The notes below the pieces were generated by a model. It did not search any database and was not told the DNA's origin. It worked only from the letters and a program-made list of their open reading frames with translations. Both the position numbers and the translations under genes were made by a program. A DNA stretch of 35,203 nucleotides from positions 1-35,203 of IMG/VR virus record IMGVR_UViG_3300030116_008084, one strand, 5' to 3'. The stretch is from a virus. Shown piece by piece: positions 11,598 through 20,167 of this stretch; positions within the stretch are counted from its first letter, which is position 1; each line of letters begins with the position of its first letter.

Positions 11598-13570
11598 TGC
11601 CTAGAAGGTCTTATAAGGGAATTACAAAAGAATATGAGCCTAGAAGAAAAAATCCAATATCTCTAGGCTCAGATTCTAATTTAGATAATGACTTTAAACC
11701 TTTAAAAATAGGTGGAGTATCAACAGGTTTAGAATTTTCATTAGATAAAATAAAATCTTCTGCTTCAGAGTTTGTTACACATAAAGAAAAAACAGAAGAA
11801 TTAAGTGTTACAAAAATAAAAGGGAATCAAATCCCTTCTGTTACACAACCACAATTAATATTTCAAAACAAAAGTCCAGATAGTGAAGTTGCAGGTTTAT
11901 GGTTTAATATTTACTCTGAAGGTACAGTTTTTATAAAAGCCTCTGATTCTTCAGGATCAAATACTGCTCTTATAATGAGTGTGGAGGATTTTCTTATCAC
12001 AGCAGATGAAGGTGTACAAATATTTAATGATACAGGATTTCTTATGGGCATTGGTGGAACAGCCGAACTTGGCGAAACTCAAGATGTAAGAATATTTAAT
12101 ACTTCTAATAGTAATGATTTTTTTAAAGTTATAGTAGAAGATAATGGTGTAACAACAATAAGTACTACTGATGGTGCTACTAGTGGTACAACTGATGCAG
12201 GTCATATGAAGTTTGAGCCTGATGGAAGTTTTTTAATAAAAGAGGTATCAAGTGCAGGAGCAGATGTTGCAGGTTATGGTCAGCTTTGGGTAAAAAATGA
12301 TACTCCTAATAATCTTTATTTTGTTAATGATGCTGGGAATGAAGTCCAAATAACAGATGGCTCATCTCTTGCTGGTGGTGGTGGAGGTGCTTCAGCATTA
12401 AATGATTTATCAGATGTTACTTATTCAAGTGGTGATTTAACAATATCAAGTTTAGATAAAATTATTACATCAGGAACTCTTACATTTGAAATTGGTGGCA
12501 GTACTGATTTTACACATACAAATGCTGATATAACAAATACCTTAACAAGAAGTACAGCAGCATCAAATATTAGAAATGGATTTGCAATAGATGCTAATTT
12601 AACAGGTAATGCACCAGCAAGTAATTTTCCTCAAACAAGAGGATTTTATGCAGATATAGATGATACTGGTAGTCATAATGCTTCATCTTTTCCATTTATA
12701 TATGGATTAAAAGCTGACATAACAGGAAATTCAAGTGGAACATCTTATGCATATGGAGCAGAACTTATAACAACAGGATCTGACAATCAATTTGGAGTTT
12801 ATGTTAAAACAGATAATTCTGCTACAGGTGGAGATATTTATATTGTTAATAGTGCTGATGTAAATGACTACTTTTCAATAAAAACAATAGCTGATGGAGC
12901 TACAACTTTAAAAACTGTAGATAATAATGCAACTGCAGCTCATTTAACATTAGATATTGATGGAGATATAATATTAGATGCAGCTTCAGGTAATATAACA
13001 GCAAAGGATAATGGTGGAAATTATACACCTTCTTCTGATTATCATGTTGCTACTAAAAAATATGTCGATGATAATGCTGGTGGAGGTGGTGGTACTGATA
13101 CTTGGAATTGGCAACAATCTATGAGGTGGTATACTAGATATGGTTATTATTATTCCCCTAGTACAACTTATGGTGCAACATATTATAATTGGTCAAGTGG
13201 TTTTTTAAGTGCATTAACATCTTGGAATGATGCTTATAATCCTTGTATTGTTGTACCCAAAGATATGTCTATAAAATCATATCATTTGTATGGAAATTTT
13301 TCAGCAACAAATACTTATGTATTATGCATAAAAAAAGGAACACCTTCTTATGGTAGTGCTGGAAATACATCATTAAGCACATTAGGCTCAGAGCAGACAT
13401 TAGTTGTTGGTACTTCTGCTATATATGTTAAAATGGAGGAAACAGGATTATCTGTATCTTTATCAGCAGGAGATATTATAATACCGACTTTAAGAAGAAC
13501 AACAAACACAGGTAGTTCGGCTTATGCTTTTTTAGAAGGAGTTTTAAATATTGTAGGAGAGTATACATAA
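11597..13570 (+). CDS. Tail-fibre-like structural protein (657 aa)
   Basis: A repetitive, Ser/Thr/Gly/Asn-rich beta protein. Two Gly5 runs (near residues 258 and 494) separate three blocks, and the motif SDYHVATKKYVDDNAG just before the second run is widely seen in phage fibre shafts at the change from shaft to tip. The final part of about 160 residues is Tyr- and Trp-rich and could be the receptor-contacting tip. The N-terminus is basic (MPRRSYKGITKEYEPRRK), possibly the virion-attachment end. It has no visible SD and relies on TAATG coupling. Confidence 0.65.
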   Translation: MPRRSYKGITKEYEPRRKNPISLGSDSNLDNDFKPLKIGGVSTGLEFSLDKIKSSASEFVTHKEKTEELSVTKIKGNQIPSVTQPQLIFQNKSPDSEVAGLWFNIYSEGTVFIKASDSSGSNTALIMSVEDFLITADEGVQIFNDTGFLMGIGGTAELGETQDVRIFNTSNSNDFFKVIVEDNGVTTISTTDGATSGTTDAGHMKFEPDGSFLIKEVSSAGADVAGYGQLWVKNDTPNNLYFVNDAGNEVQITDGSSLAGGGGGASALNDLSDVTYSSGDLTISSLDKIITSGTLTFEIGGSTDFTHTNADITNTLTRSTAASNIRNGFAIDANLTGNAPASNFPQTRGFYADIDDTGSHNASSFPFIYGLKADITGNSSGTSYAYGAELITTGSDNQFGVYVKTDNSATGGDIYIVNSADVNDYFSIKTIADGATTLKTVDNNATAAHLTLDIDGDIILDAASGNITAKDNGGNYTPSSDYHVATKKYVDDNAGGGGGTDTWNWQQSMRWYTRYGYYYSPSTTYGATYYNWSSGFLSALTSWNDAYNPCIVVPKDMSIKSYHLYGNFSATNTYVLCIKKGTPSYGSAGNTSLSTLGSEQTLVVGTSAIYVKMEETGLSVSLSAGDIIIPTLRRTTNTGSSAYAFLEGVLNIVGEYT

Positions 13571-13698
13571 TGGATAAGATAGATAAAACAACAGAAGATT
13601 ATTTACTTTTAGAAACATTTAATGATGAAAATTCAAAAATTTTATTAATTGTAATAGATAAAATAAATGAAATAGTAGATTGGATTAATTCACAATAA
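13570..13698 (+). CDS. Hypothetical microprotein (42 aa)
   Basis: A 42-residue acidic ORF (MDKIDKTTEDYLLLETF...IDKINEIVDWINSQ) coupled to the fibre-like gene by TAATG. It has no recognisable family. Small acidic helical proteins directly after a fibre gene can be fibre-assembly chaperones, which is only a positional guess. Confidence 0.5.
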   Translation: MDKIDKTTEDYLLLETFNDENSKILLIVIDKINEIVDWINSQ

Positions 13699-13714
13699 AA
13701 AAGAGGGACATAAA

Positions 13715-13870
13715 ATGGATATAGAAAAAGAGCTAAAAGAACAAGAAAAAACTTTAAAGTTAATAGAAGGTGCATACTATGAGTGTGTAGGCACTATTAA
13801 ATATTTAAAGAAAAAATTAGAGAAATTAGAGAAAGAAGATGACAGTAAAGCTGAAAAGAACACAAAATGA
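13715..13870 (+). CDS. Coiled-coil microprotein (51 aa)
   Basis: A 51-residue Lys/Glu-rich helical protein beginning MDIEKELKEQEKTLK and continuing through KKKLEKLEKEDD, a probable coiled coil. AGAGGGA lies about eight bases before the ATG, a good SD. It overlaps the following ORF by 32 bases in another frame. The function is unknown. Confidence 0.55.
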   Translation: MDIEKELKEQEKTLKLIEGAYYECVGTIKYLKKKLEKLEKEDDSKAEKNTK

Positions 13871-13964
13871 TAATATAGAAGAAATACAAGTAGAATGTGA
13901 TAGCTTGTCAGATTTAGGTTGCTTTATAAATCTTGGCTTTACAGTTGTAGAAGATGATGATTAA
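13839..13964 (+). CDS. Hypothetical microprotein (41 aa)
   Basis: A 41-residue ORF beginning MTVKLKRTQNDNIEEIQ and ending FINLGFTVVEDDD. A purine-rich stretch (AGAAAGAAG) lies before the ATG. It overlaps the upstream gene by 32 bases, more than is usual here, which lowers confidence. It has no family that I recognise. Confidence 0.4.
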   Translation: MTVKLKRTQNDNIEEIQVECDSLSDLGCFINLGFTVVEDDD

Positions 13965-13973
13965 TATGTAAAA

Positions 13974-14002
13974 ATGCAAATTAGTTTTATTTGTATTATA
14001 TT
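13974..14002 (+). promoter_or_regulatory. Candidate internal late promoter
   Basis: ATGCAA (13974-13979), a 17-base spacer and TATATT (13997-14002) lie in the only sizeable gap of this part of the late block (13965-14053). The -10 box is the same TATATT as in the promoters at 3725 and 7677, and the -35 box differs by one base from the TTGCAA at 7655. The gap otherwise holds nothing that I can identify. Confidence 0.4.
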
Positions 14003-14053
14003 ATAGTATCTGCAACATCTAATATTTAAAGTTTTTAAAATTAAAGGACAAAT

Positions 14054-14842
14054 ATGGCAAGTTTTACAGGTAATAGTATAAAAAATGTCTATAAAGATAT
14101 TCTTCATACTTCAAATTCTAATACAGGTATTGGATCAACTATAAAGCAGATAACTTGTGGTGATGGCGATACTACTGCATTGTTTTTATCAAACAGAAAT
14201 GCAAAGATACAACCATCAACTGATACTACTACCAATACTGTTATTTATGATGCAGATGGAAATGCTTTATTAACTGTAGATTCTACTAATGATTTAGTAA
14301 AGGCAGGTATAGGTCAGCATAGTGTTAATACACAATATGCACATTTTGGTATTGGGAGTGGTGATTCGGTTTTTGCAGGAGCTTCTGCAAATAATCATTA
14401 TGCAATACCATTCAATGGATATGCTAACCAGGCTTTAGTTACTATGGGTACAGGTACAGAACCTGCAACATCTCTAACTATATCTACAACAGCAGATGAT
14501 ACTACCTGTTGTTTATGGTATGTTATGGATAATATGACTATAGATAGAGTAGTTTGGTGGTCTGGAGCAGATGCTGCAACTGGTGATACTACAAGATGTC
14601 ATTTAATGTCTTTTGATATAGATTCAGGTAATGGAAGTACAGGTGGTGACTTATCTAATGGAGTTGTTTTAGCAGATGGAGCAGATATAACAAATGCAGG
14701 ATATGAACAATCATATTATCAACAAATGACAATACAATCTGCAAATGTTAATGCAAATAAAGCAATTATGTTTATGTTTAGATCAGATTCAGTAAATTCA
14801 GATTTTTCAATTAATGCAACAATTAAATATCATTTAAGGTAA
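14054..14842 (+). CDS. Putative virion structural protein (262 aa)
   Basis: A Ser/Thr/Ala/Asp-rich beta-type protein of 262 residues with no catalytic motif (segments LLTVDSTNDLVKAGIGQHSV and YVMDNMTIDRVVWWSGADAA). Its composition and late-block position match fibre, spike or decoration proteins. The SD is AAAGGACA. I do not recognise the family. The C-terminal half resembles a jelly-roll-like surface domain in pattern only. Confidence 0.55.
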   Translation: MASFTGNSIKNVYKDILHTSNSNTGIGSTIKQITCGDGDTTALFLSNRNAKIQPSTDTTTNTVIYDADGNALLTVDSTNDLVKAGIGQHSVNTQYAHFGIGSGDSVFAGASANNHYAIPFNGYANQALVTMGTGTEPATSLTISTTADDTTCCLWYVMDNMTIDRVVWWSGADAATGDTTRCHLMSFDIDSGNGSTGGDLSNGVVLADGADITNAGYEQSYYQQMTIQSANVNANKAIMFMFRSDSVNSDFSINATIKYHLR

Positions 14843-14853
14843 AAGGAGTAAGG

Positions 14854-16389
14854 ATGGCAACAGGTAATATAAATTTAAGTGTGTTAGATAATGTATTTTC
14901 GACATCAGAAACATATGAAAATGCAATGATTAAAGAGCAAGAGCTTGATAACTCAGATACTTTTGTAACTTTAGTAGAATTTAGCACATCAATAGCTTCT
15001 GGTAAATTAAAAAATGCAAAAGCATTATGTATATACAATGAAAGTAATGTGTGTGCTGAAATTCGATATCTTTACAATGAATTTAAAGATAATTCAAATA
15101 CAGATGAAAGAAATGCTGTTGACTTAGGTGGTGGTGCTACAGGTTTAAGATATAGAACAGAATTATTACCAGCAGGTAAGTTTAAATTTCTTCCTAATCA
15201 TAGAGTGGTGGGTTATAATGCTGAAAATTCAGCAGCTAATGCTACATCTGTTAGCAATGTTGCTCCTGATTCTAATGAATATGTTGTTATAGATTCTAGT
15301 GGTGCTAATGAAGCAATTGATGCTAGTGAAACAGGAATAGATGTCGATGAATTAGCTTTTTATAATAGAGGAGATTTGATTAGAATAGATGATGAGATTA
15401 TGGAAGTCACCTCTTTGAGTGCAACATTTGGAACTGGAACTTTAACTGTTATAAGGGGAACTCATGGTTCTACTGCTGCTTCACATGATATAACTGATGA
15501 TATAAGATTACCATTTTTTAATGCTTATAATAATTTTAATAGATATACTGTTGCTCAAACAAATAAAAATGGAAAATTTAAAGCTATGAACTTTTTTGGT
15601 TATGGTAGAACTGCCGATTTAAATGTTGATGGGATAGTTCCTGGTTCTGTTGCTTTTAAATTTTATACACAAGCATATCAAGAAGTTGGTTTATCAGGTA
15701 TAACTGCTAATACAAATTCAGGTTTGGCTGCTTCTACTACTTACTATTTTAAAATAGCAATTGATGGAGGTAGTGCTTTTGAAGTTGCATTTACAACTGA
15801 CTCTTCTAATGTTAATTTTGGTGGTAAAAATGGTATTATAAATAAAATACAAGACATTTTTGATGCACAATATTATACTGAAGGTAATTTATTTGAAAAG
15901 AGAGTAACAGTTTCTATTGTAGATGGGGATTTAAGATTTACATCAGGTTCAAGATTGTCAACATCTGCTGTATCTTTAACTGCTGGAACAAGTGGTAGTG
16001 CTAATGTAGATGAGCTTTTTGATGGAACAAATCAAATAGGAAGATTTCCTGCAGTAGTTGAATCTGCTGTTGCATCAAGATTAGAAGAAGATACAATCTT
16101 TGATAGGATTTCTCATGTAGAAAAACCAAATAAATCTATTTTTATGTATGATGATGGAAATGGAAATTTATTAGGTGCAGGACAAGGTAGTATATCATAT
16201 GAAACTGGTGCAATAGATTTTACATCATTTCCAAATGCAGAGTTTGTAGTATCTGCAACTTATTTATCTGCCCATAGTGGTGCAGCAACAGTAGCTTCTT
16301 CGGCTTCAACAAATAGTTTATTAAGTGTAGCAGGAAGAAGTACAAATGCAAAATTAAATTCAAAAGTAAAAATTATAGTATTAGATTAA
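14854..16389 (+). CDS. Putative virion structural protein (511 aa)
   Basis: A 511-residue protein with a small-residue-rich, beta-dominated sequence. A central block has a GDLIRIDDEIMEV...LTVIRGTHGSTAASH signature (about residues 175-215) that recurs in many phage structural proteins where an 'irgt.gt.a..H..G' loop occurs. The C-terminal ASTNSLLSVAGRSTNAKL region is Ser/Ala-rich. An AAGGAG SD lies upstream. It may be a head-decoration or tail-shaft component; the exact role is not known. Confidence 0.55.
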   Translation: MATGNINLSVLDNVFSTSETYENAMIKEQELDNSDTFVTLVEFSTSIASGKLKNAKALCIYNESNVCAEIRYLYNEFKDNSNTDERNAVDLGGGATGLRYRTELLPAGKFKFLPNHRVVGYNAENSAANATSVSNVAPDSNEYVVIDSSGANEAIDASETGIDVDELAFYNRGDLIRIDDEIMEVTSLSATFGTGTLTVIRGTHGSTAASHDITDDIRLPFFNAYNNFNRYTVAQTNKNGKFKAMNFFGYGRTADLNVDGIVPGSVAFKFYTQAYQEVGLSGITANTNSGLAASTTYYFKIAIDGGSAFEVAFTTDSSNVNFGGKNGIINKIQDIFDAQYYTEGNLFEKRVTVSIVDGDLRFTSGSRLSTSAVSLTAGTSGSANVDELFDGTNQIGRFPAVVESAVASRLEEDTIFDRISHVEKPNKSIFMYDDGNGNLLGAGQGSISYETGAIDFTSFPNAEFVVSATYLSAHSGAATVASSASTNSLLSVAGRSTNAKLNSKVKIIVLD

Positions 16390-16401
16390 GGAGTAAAAAA
16401 T

Positions 16402-16491
16402 ATGGCTTATGGAAAAATATCTTATGGTAAAAAAAGTAAACCAAAAAGAAAAATGAAAAAAAGAAAAATGACCAAAAGAAGAAAAAGATGA
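16402..16491 (+). CDS. Extremely basic microprotein 1 (29 aa)
   Basis: Twenty-nine residues beginning MAYGKISYGKKSKPKRK, with 16 Lys/Arg and no acidic residue. AAGGAG lies nine bases before the ATG. It is the first of four consecutive small basic genes. Such a composition is protamine-like and should bind DNA or RNA non-specifically. It is too short for family recognition. Confidence 0.55.
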   Translation: MAYGKISYGKKSKPKRKMKKRKMTKRRKR

Positions 16492-16492
16492 A

Positions 16493-16750
16493 ATGGCTAA
16501 GTATAAAGGAAAATCAGTTAGATTAAACAAACCATCAAGAATTACTAAAGGTCAGCCAGGGTATGGTCGTAAAAAATTTAAAGTATATGTAAAATCAGGA
16601 AGCAAAGTTAAGAAAGTAATGTTTGGCGATCCTAATATGAGGATTAAAAAATCTAGTCCTGCTAGAAGAAAGTCATTCAGAGCTAGACACAGATGTTCTA
16701 CAGCAACAAATAAAACAACAGCAAGATATTGGTCTTGCAAAAAATGGTAA
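16493..16750 (+). CDS. Basic phage protein 2, 'FRARH...ARYWSCKKW' family (85 aa)
   Basis: A very basic 85-residue protein with the segments GQPGYGRKKFKVYVKSG, GDPNMRIKKSSPARRKSF and ARYWSCKKW. From memory this C-terminal signature is common among marine phages, where it appears alone or fused to larger proteins; its function is unknown. Two Cys and one His are conserved-looking and could bind metal. It has only one acidic residue. Its start lies one base after the previous stop. Confidence 0.75.
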   Translation: MAKYKGKSVRLNKPSRITKGQPGYGRKKFKVYVKSGSKVKKVMFGDPNMRIKKSSPARRKSFRARHRCSTATNKTTARYWSCKKW

Positions 16751-16753
16751 ATT

Positions 16754-16942
16754 ATGGCTAGAAAAAAGAAAAGAAAAAGTACAGTAAACAAAGCAGGAAA
16801 CTATACAAAGCCTACCATGAGAAGAAGATTGTTTAATAAAATAAAAGCAGGTTCAAAAGGTGGTAGACCTGGACAATGGTCTGCAAGAAAAGCTCAAATG
16901 TTAGCTAGACAATATAAAGCTAAAGGTGGAGGCTATAGATAA
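16754..16942 (+). CDS. Basic phage protein 3, 'GSKGGRPGQWSARKAQ' family (62 aa)
   Basis: A 62-residue protein lacking any Asp or Glu. The stretch KAGSKGGRPGQWSARKAQML followed by a YKAKGGGY end matches, from memory, small proteins recurring in marine phages and in large DNA viruses (possibly the DUF5872 group; unverified). Its stop shares a base with the next ATG. Its fold suggests nucleic-acid contact, but no activity can be inferred. Confidence 0.7.
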   Translation: MARKKKRKSTVNKAGNYTKPTMRRRLFNKIKAGSKGGRPGQWSARKAQMLARQYKAKGGGYR

Positions 16943-17187
16943 TGGCTTTAAAAAAATCACAAAGGTCATTAAAGAAGTGGACATCTCAAAAATGGGACTA
17001 TATAAGTAAAGGTGATAAAAAGAAACCAAAGAGTAAAAGAGGTAGATATTTACCTAAATCTGTTAGGGATTCTTTAACACCTGCTCAAAAGGCTTATGAG
17101 AATAGAAAGAAAAGAGCTGCTACCAAAAAAGGTAAACAAAGAGCTAAATACTCAAGAAAAGTTAGAAAAAAGATGAGAGGTAAATAA
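16942..17187 (+). CDS. Basic phage protein 4, 'LKKWTxQKW' family (81 aa)
   Basis: An 81-residue Lys/Arg-rich protein with KKSQRSLKKWTSQKWDYIS at the N-terminus, a central RGRYLPKSVRDSLTPAQKAY and a basic tail. From memory, similar proteins occur widely in marine phages and viruses with unknown function. It overlaps both neighbours by one base (TAATG), so it is translated together with basic protein 3 and the head-joining protein. That coupling supports a virion-assembly role. Confidence 0.7.
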   Translation: MALKKSQRSLKKWTSQKWDYISKGDKKKPKSKRGRYLPKSVRDSLTPAQKAYENRKKRAATKKGKQRAKYSRKVRKKMRGK

Positions 17188-18158
17188 TGGCTACAGCACC
17201 AACTTATTGCACACACAGAGAATTAAAAGATGTATTTCCACAAGTAGATTCATATGATAATAAAAGACCATTATATGGATGGACTGAAGTAACATCAAAT
17301 AAATATGCTGCACATAATAGTGGTTTAACAACACAATTATTTGCTGATGGAGAAGATTTAGGTCCAGCTCAATCTGCACATACTGATTTAAATGTTGAAG
17401 GAGAATGGTTCTATAATTCTGCTGAAGATATAACCTATTATTATTCAGCAACTGATCCTAATGATAAATTAATGGAAGCAGGAGAAGAGTTTTCTGAATT
17501 AATTACAAGAATTACAGGTAATGCTAGTAGATACTTAGATTCTAAACTTGATCCTAACCTACCAAAAGAACAATTCAAAGATAAATCAGGTAATTATGAT
17601 TATATAATAGTAAGAACAACTGCATTAATAGCAGCAGTATTTCTTATTAGAAGTCATGATCCTACATCAGAAGTTGCTACAGCACTTATGGAAGATGCTA
17701 TGGGTAATATAGATGCATTAAATAAAGGAAGTGCAGCATTATCTTGGCAAACTACTGGGGATTCATCTAAAGGTGTTTTAAGAGATATAAAATACACATC
17801 AGGAAGTATTAGACCTGTAGATACTAGGGGAAGATGGTCAGGCTCTTGGGATTTAGTAAAGATTATAATAACTACAGGAGGAGCACTTGGTACTGCAAAG
17901 TATTCAGTATTTGTTAAAGATTCTGATAAATTAAAAAATGAAGAGGTAGTTACTAATGAAATTATATCAGGTGATTATCAGCCATTAGCAGGTGGATTAC
18001 AAATAAGATTTGGTGCTGTAAATGCTACTGCTTCATCGGCAGCAGGTATATCAGCAAGTGAGGCTACAGTTAATGATGAATGGGAATGTGAAGTAGTAGG
18101 ATATGCAGAAGAAGTAGACAATTCTGCTATAAATTCTGTTAAGATGACTAGAAGATAG
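17187..18158 (+). CDS. Head-tail adaptor protein (putative, 323 aa)
   Basis: The N-terminal portion (about residues 1-180) starts TYCTHRELKDVFPQVDSYD and includes a helical SELITRITGNASRYLDSKL region. This fits the gp6/DUF1320-type adaptor pattern, in which helices pack under the portal. A C-terminal beta domain of about 140 residues is additional. It is followed by a tail-completion-like gene and the tail tube, the usual order for head-to-tail connectors. The fold call is by pattern and position. Confidence 0.6.
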   Translation: MATAPTYCTHRELKDVFPQVDSYDNKRPLYGWTEVTSNKYAAHNSGLTTQLFADGEDLGPAQSAHTDLNVEGEWFYNSAEDITYYYSATDPNDKLMEAGEEFSELITRITGNASRYLDSKLDPNLPKEQFKDKSGNYDYIIVRTTALIAAVFLIRSHDPTSEVATALMEDAMGNIDALNKGSAALSWQTTGDSSKGVLRDIKYTSGSIRPVDTRGRWSGSWDLVKIIITTGGALGTAKYSVFVKDSDKLKNEEVVTNEIISGDYQPLAGGLQIRFGAVNATASSAAGISASEATVNDEWECEVVGYAEEVDNSAINSVKMTRR

Positions 18159-18180
18159 GTGGATTTGGATAATTAGATAA

Positions 18181-18630
18181 ATGGCAGTAAATTTCGTAAA
18201 CAATTGGAAGAATATTTTAGACAAGATAGAATCTGTTCTAGAAAGTGAATTTAAAGGTACTTTGCCTGTTTATGTCGGCAATCCTATACCTAAAGGTGTA
18301 AATCAAGCAATTGAATTAATTCCAACAGGAAGTGTTTTATTAGATTATAATGCTACTTCAGAAACTAGAGAATTTTCTATCACTTTTAGATTTGTTTTTG
18401 CAGAAGTAAATTTAAGAGAAAATGTTTTAAAACATATACTAAGATATGTTATGAGAATAGAAGCACTTATACATGATAATATCTCTATGACATATGTAAA
18501 TGAAAAGTCACAAAATGACAAGATTTTTAATTGTAGATTTGAATCAACAAATTTAGATGCAGTTGACGAACCAGGTATCTATGTTACAGAATGGGATTTT
18601 AAATGTCAACATTTAGGAAACATAAGCTAG
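18181..18630 (+). CDS. Tail completion / terminator protein (putative, 149 aa)
   Basis: A 149-residue alpha/beta protein (N-terminal helix FVNNWKNILDKIESVLES, then strands such as LPVYVGN, FSITFRFVFAEV and YVTEWDFKCQHL). Size, strand pattern and place between the adaptor and the tail tube gene match gpU/gp17-type tail terminators that cap the tail tube and join it to the head. No obvious SD precedes it. It is not recognised by sequence alone. Confidence 0.55.
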   Translation: MAVNFVNNWKNILDKIESVLESEFKGTLPVYVGNPIPKGVNQAIELIPTGSVLLDYNATSETREFSITFRFVFAEVNLRENVLKHILRYVMRIEALIHDNISMTYVNEKSQNDKIFNCRFESTNLDAVDEPGIYVTEWDFKCQHLGNIS

Positions 18631-18637
18631 GAGAATT

Positions 18638-18835
18638 ATGAAAGTAAAACTTAAAAAGGGAGAGCACTTATCATCTATGGATAATTATTGCGATTTAAAA
18701 TATGAAGATTGGTTAGCTCTTGAGCATGGTAAGACAATTGAACTTGATAAGATAAATAGATTTATTAAAGACAAAGTAGAAATAGTGGGTTCTGAAAAGT
18801 CGATTAAGAAACCCAAGACAAAGGAGGAAAACTAA
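18638..18835 (+). CDS. Hypothetical small protein before the tail tube gene (65 aa)
   Basis: A 65-residue basic/acidic mixed protein (MKVKLKKGEHLSSMDNYCDL...) with a GAGAA SD. Its stop abuts the next ATG. In siphophage modules this position is often taken by a small joining or assembly protein. No motif identifies it. Confidence 0.6.
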   Translation: MKVKLKKGEHLSSMDNYCDLKYEDWLALEHGKTIELDKINRFIKDKVEIVGSEKSIKKPKTKEEN

Positions 18836-19837
18836 ATGGCTAATGCAGTATTTTCACCCAAAGATTTTAAGGCTTGGGTAGTAGAAGAGGCTACAACAGG
18901 AACAGCACCATCATTAACTTCTGGTTTATATCAATTAGATGTGGATTCAATATCTTTCCCATCTTTAAATGTAAATCAAGTTGCTTCTGTTAGGTCGCAA
19001 ACAGGAAGAGTGGCACACATAAATGATTTTTTTCAAGATAATGATATGAGAGCTGTTGAAGTTTCTTTATCAGGAACTTGGCATAAAGATGGTGGTCATG
19101 TAATGTTATTACAAAGTGCTTGTGGTAATGATTTAACACCTGATAGTGTTGCAGATGTAGTTGTGGGCGAAACACAAACAACTAAAGCAGGTAAGTATGG
19201 AGTAACAGAAGCTAATAAAACATTCACATTAGCTTTAGCCTCTCCTGATCAAACTGATGGACAAAATATTGTTATGAAAGGTTGCTTATGCACATCTTTT
19301 ACAATAAATGCAGATATGGGAACAGATGGAGGTCAATATAAGTTTAGTGCTACAATAAGTTCTGGAGTAGTTCCTGATTTAACAGAAGGAAGTGCTTGTG
19401 CAGGTAATGCTTATAGTGCAGACCATGTTGATATGTCAGCTCTTGATGTAAGTGAGCTTAGAGTTGCAAGTAAAACTCCTATATTATCATCTTTTAGTGT
19501 AACAGTAGCTAGTCCTGCTGTTTATACAGGAGTTAATGAAGGTTTAGGATATGCATGTTATGGTAGAGGTGAGGAAATAGAGATTACAGGTAGTGCTACA
19601 GTTAAATTAGATAGTGCAACTATGGAATTACCAAGTGAATTTGATACTCAAACTGTTCATGATAATGCTGATTTACTTACTTTAAATCAAACCACAGATG
19701 AAGCAACTTCAATAAGAATACCATGTGGAGTAATGACTAATGTTGCTTACAATGAAGGCGACATAATGATGTTAGATGTTGAAGTTAAAGCATTAAATAA
19801 TGGTTCTGACGATCCTATTACATTTGATTTAGCATAA
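18836..19837 (+). CDS. Major tail (tube) protein
   Basis: A 333-residue protein rich in beta strands and small residues, with an AAAGGAGG SD, the strongest in this block, as expected for a tube subunit made in many copies. It lies directly before the frameshifted chaperone and the tape measure, which defines the tail tube position. An N-terminal half (VFSPKDFKAWVVEEATTG...) and a C-terminal half with a repeated strand pattern may represent two tube-like domains or a tube plus an Ig-like domain. The function is assigned mainly from order. Confidence 0.8.
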   Translation: MANAVFSPKDFKAWVVEEATTGTAPSLTSGLYQLDVDSISFPSLNVNQVASVRSQTGRVAHINDFFQDNDMRAVEVSLSGTWHKDGGHVMLLQSACGNDLTPDSVADVVVGETQTTKAGKYGVTEANKTFTLALASPDQTDGQNIVMKGCLCTSFTINADMGTDGGQYKFSATISSGVVPDLTEGSACAGNAYSADHVDMSALDVSELRVASKTPILSSFSVTVASPAVYTGVNEGLGYACYGRGEEIEITGSATVKLDSATMELPSEFDTQTVHDNADLLTLNQTTDEATSIRIPCGVMTNVAYNEGDIMMLDVEVKALNNGSDDPITFDLA

Positions 19838-19855
19838 TAAAATAAGAGGGAGCTT

Positions 19856-20134
19856 ATGGAAATAAAGTTAAAAAGTAAAAAATTACTTAAAGTTAAAAAT
19901 ATTAGTATAGACGAAAGGGATTCTTTACTAGATAGTGTTGAATATCAGTTTAATGATGATGGCACTTCAAGAGGTGTAAAGATGATGCATTCCACTATGA
20001 CTAAATGGATTAGAACATGTATTGTAGATTCATCTGATGATTTTATTAAGAGTTTATCACTAGAAGATAAAACTAAAATTTTTACTGAATTACAAGGTAT
20101 GTTTTTTAAGGGGGAAGAAAAAGCCTCCAAGTAG
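19856..20134 (+). CDS. Tail assembly chaperone, short form (G-type, 92 aa)
   Basis: A 92-residue acidic/basic mixed protein (MEIKLKSKKLLKVKNISIDE...) between the tail tube and the tape measure, the position of lambda gpG. Such chaperones coat the tape measure during tail assembly. The last codons contain a G5 run and an A5 run followed by a stem, where part of the ribosomes should shift to the -1 frame and make a longer G-T product. The SD is AGAGGGAG. Confidence 0.75.
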   Translation: MEIKLKSKKLLKVKNISIDERDSLLDSVEYQFNDDGTSRGVKMMHSTMTKWIRTCIVDSSDDFIKSLSLEDKTKIFTELQGMFFKGEEKASK

Positions 20135-20167
20135 AACTTAATGTCTTAGGGCAAAGCTGTGGAGGCT
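20108..20167 (+). promoter_or_regulatory. Programmed -1 frameshift site with downstream stem
   Basis: Zero-frame codons AAG GGG GAA GAA AAA GCC carry a G5 run (20110-20114) and an A5 run (20118-20122). An 8-bp perfect stem follows, AGCCTCCA (20122-20129) with TGGAGGCT (20160-20167), enclosing a 30-base loop that contains the zero-frame stop. The -1 frame is open only after 20109, which confines the slip to this window. No ideal X-XXY-YYZ heptamer is present; slippage on AAA or GGG in the P site is likely. Confidence 0.75.
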
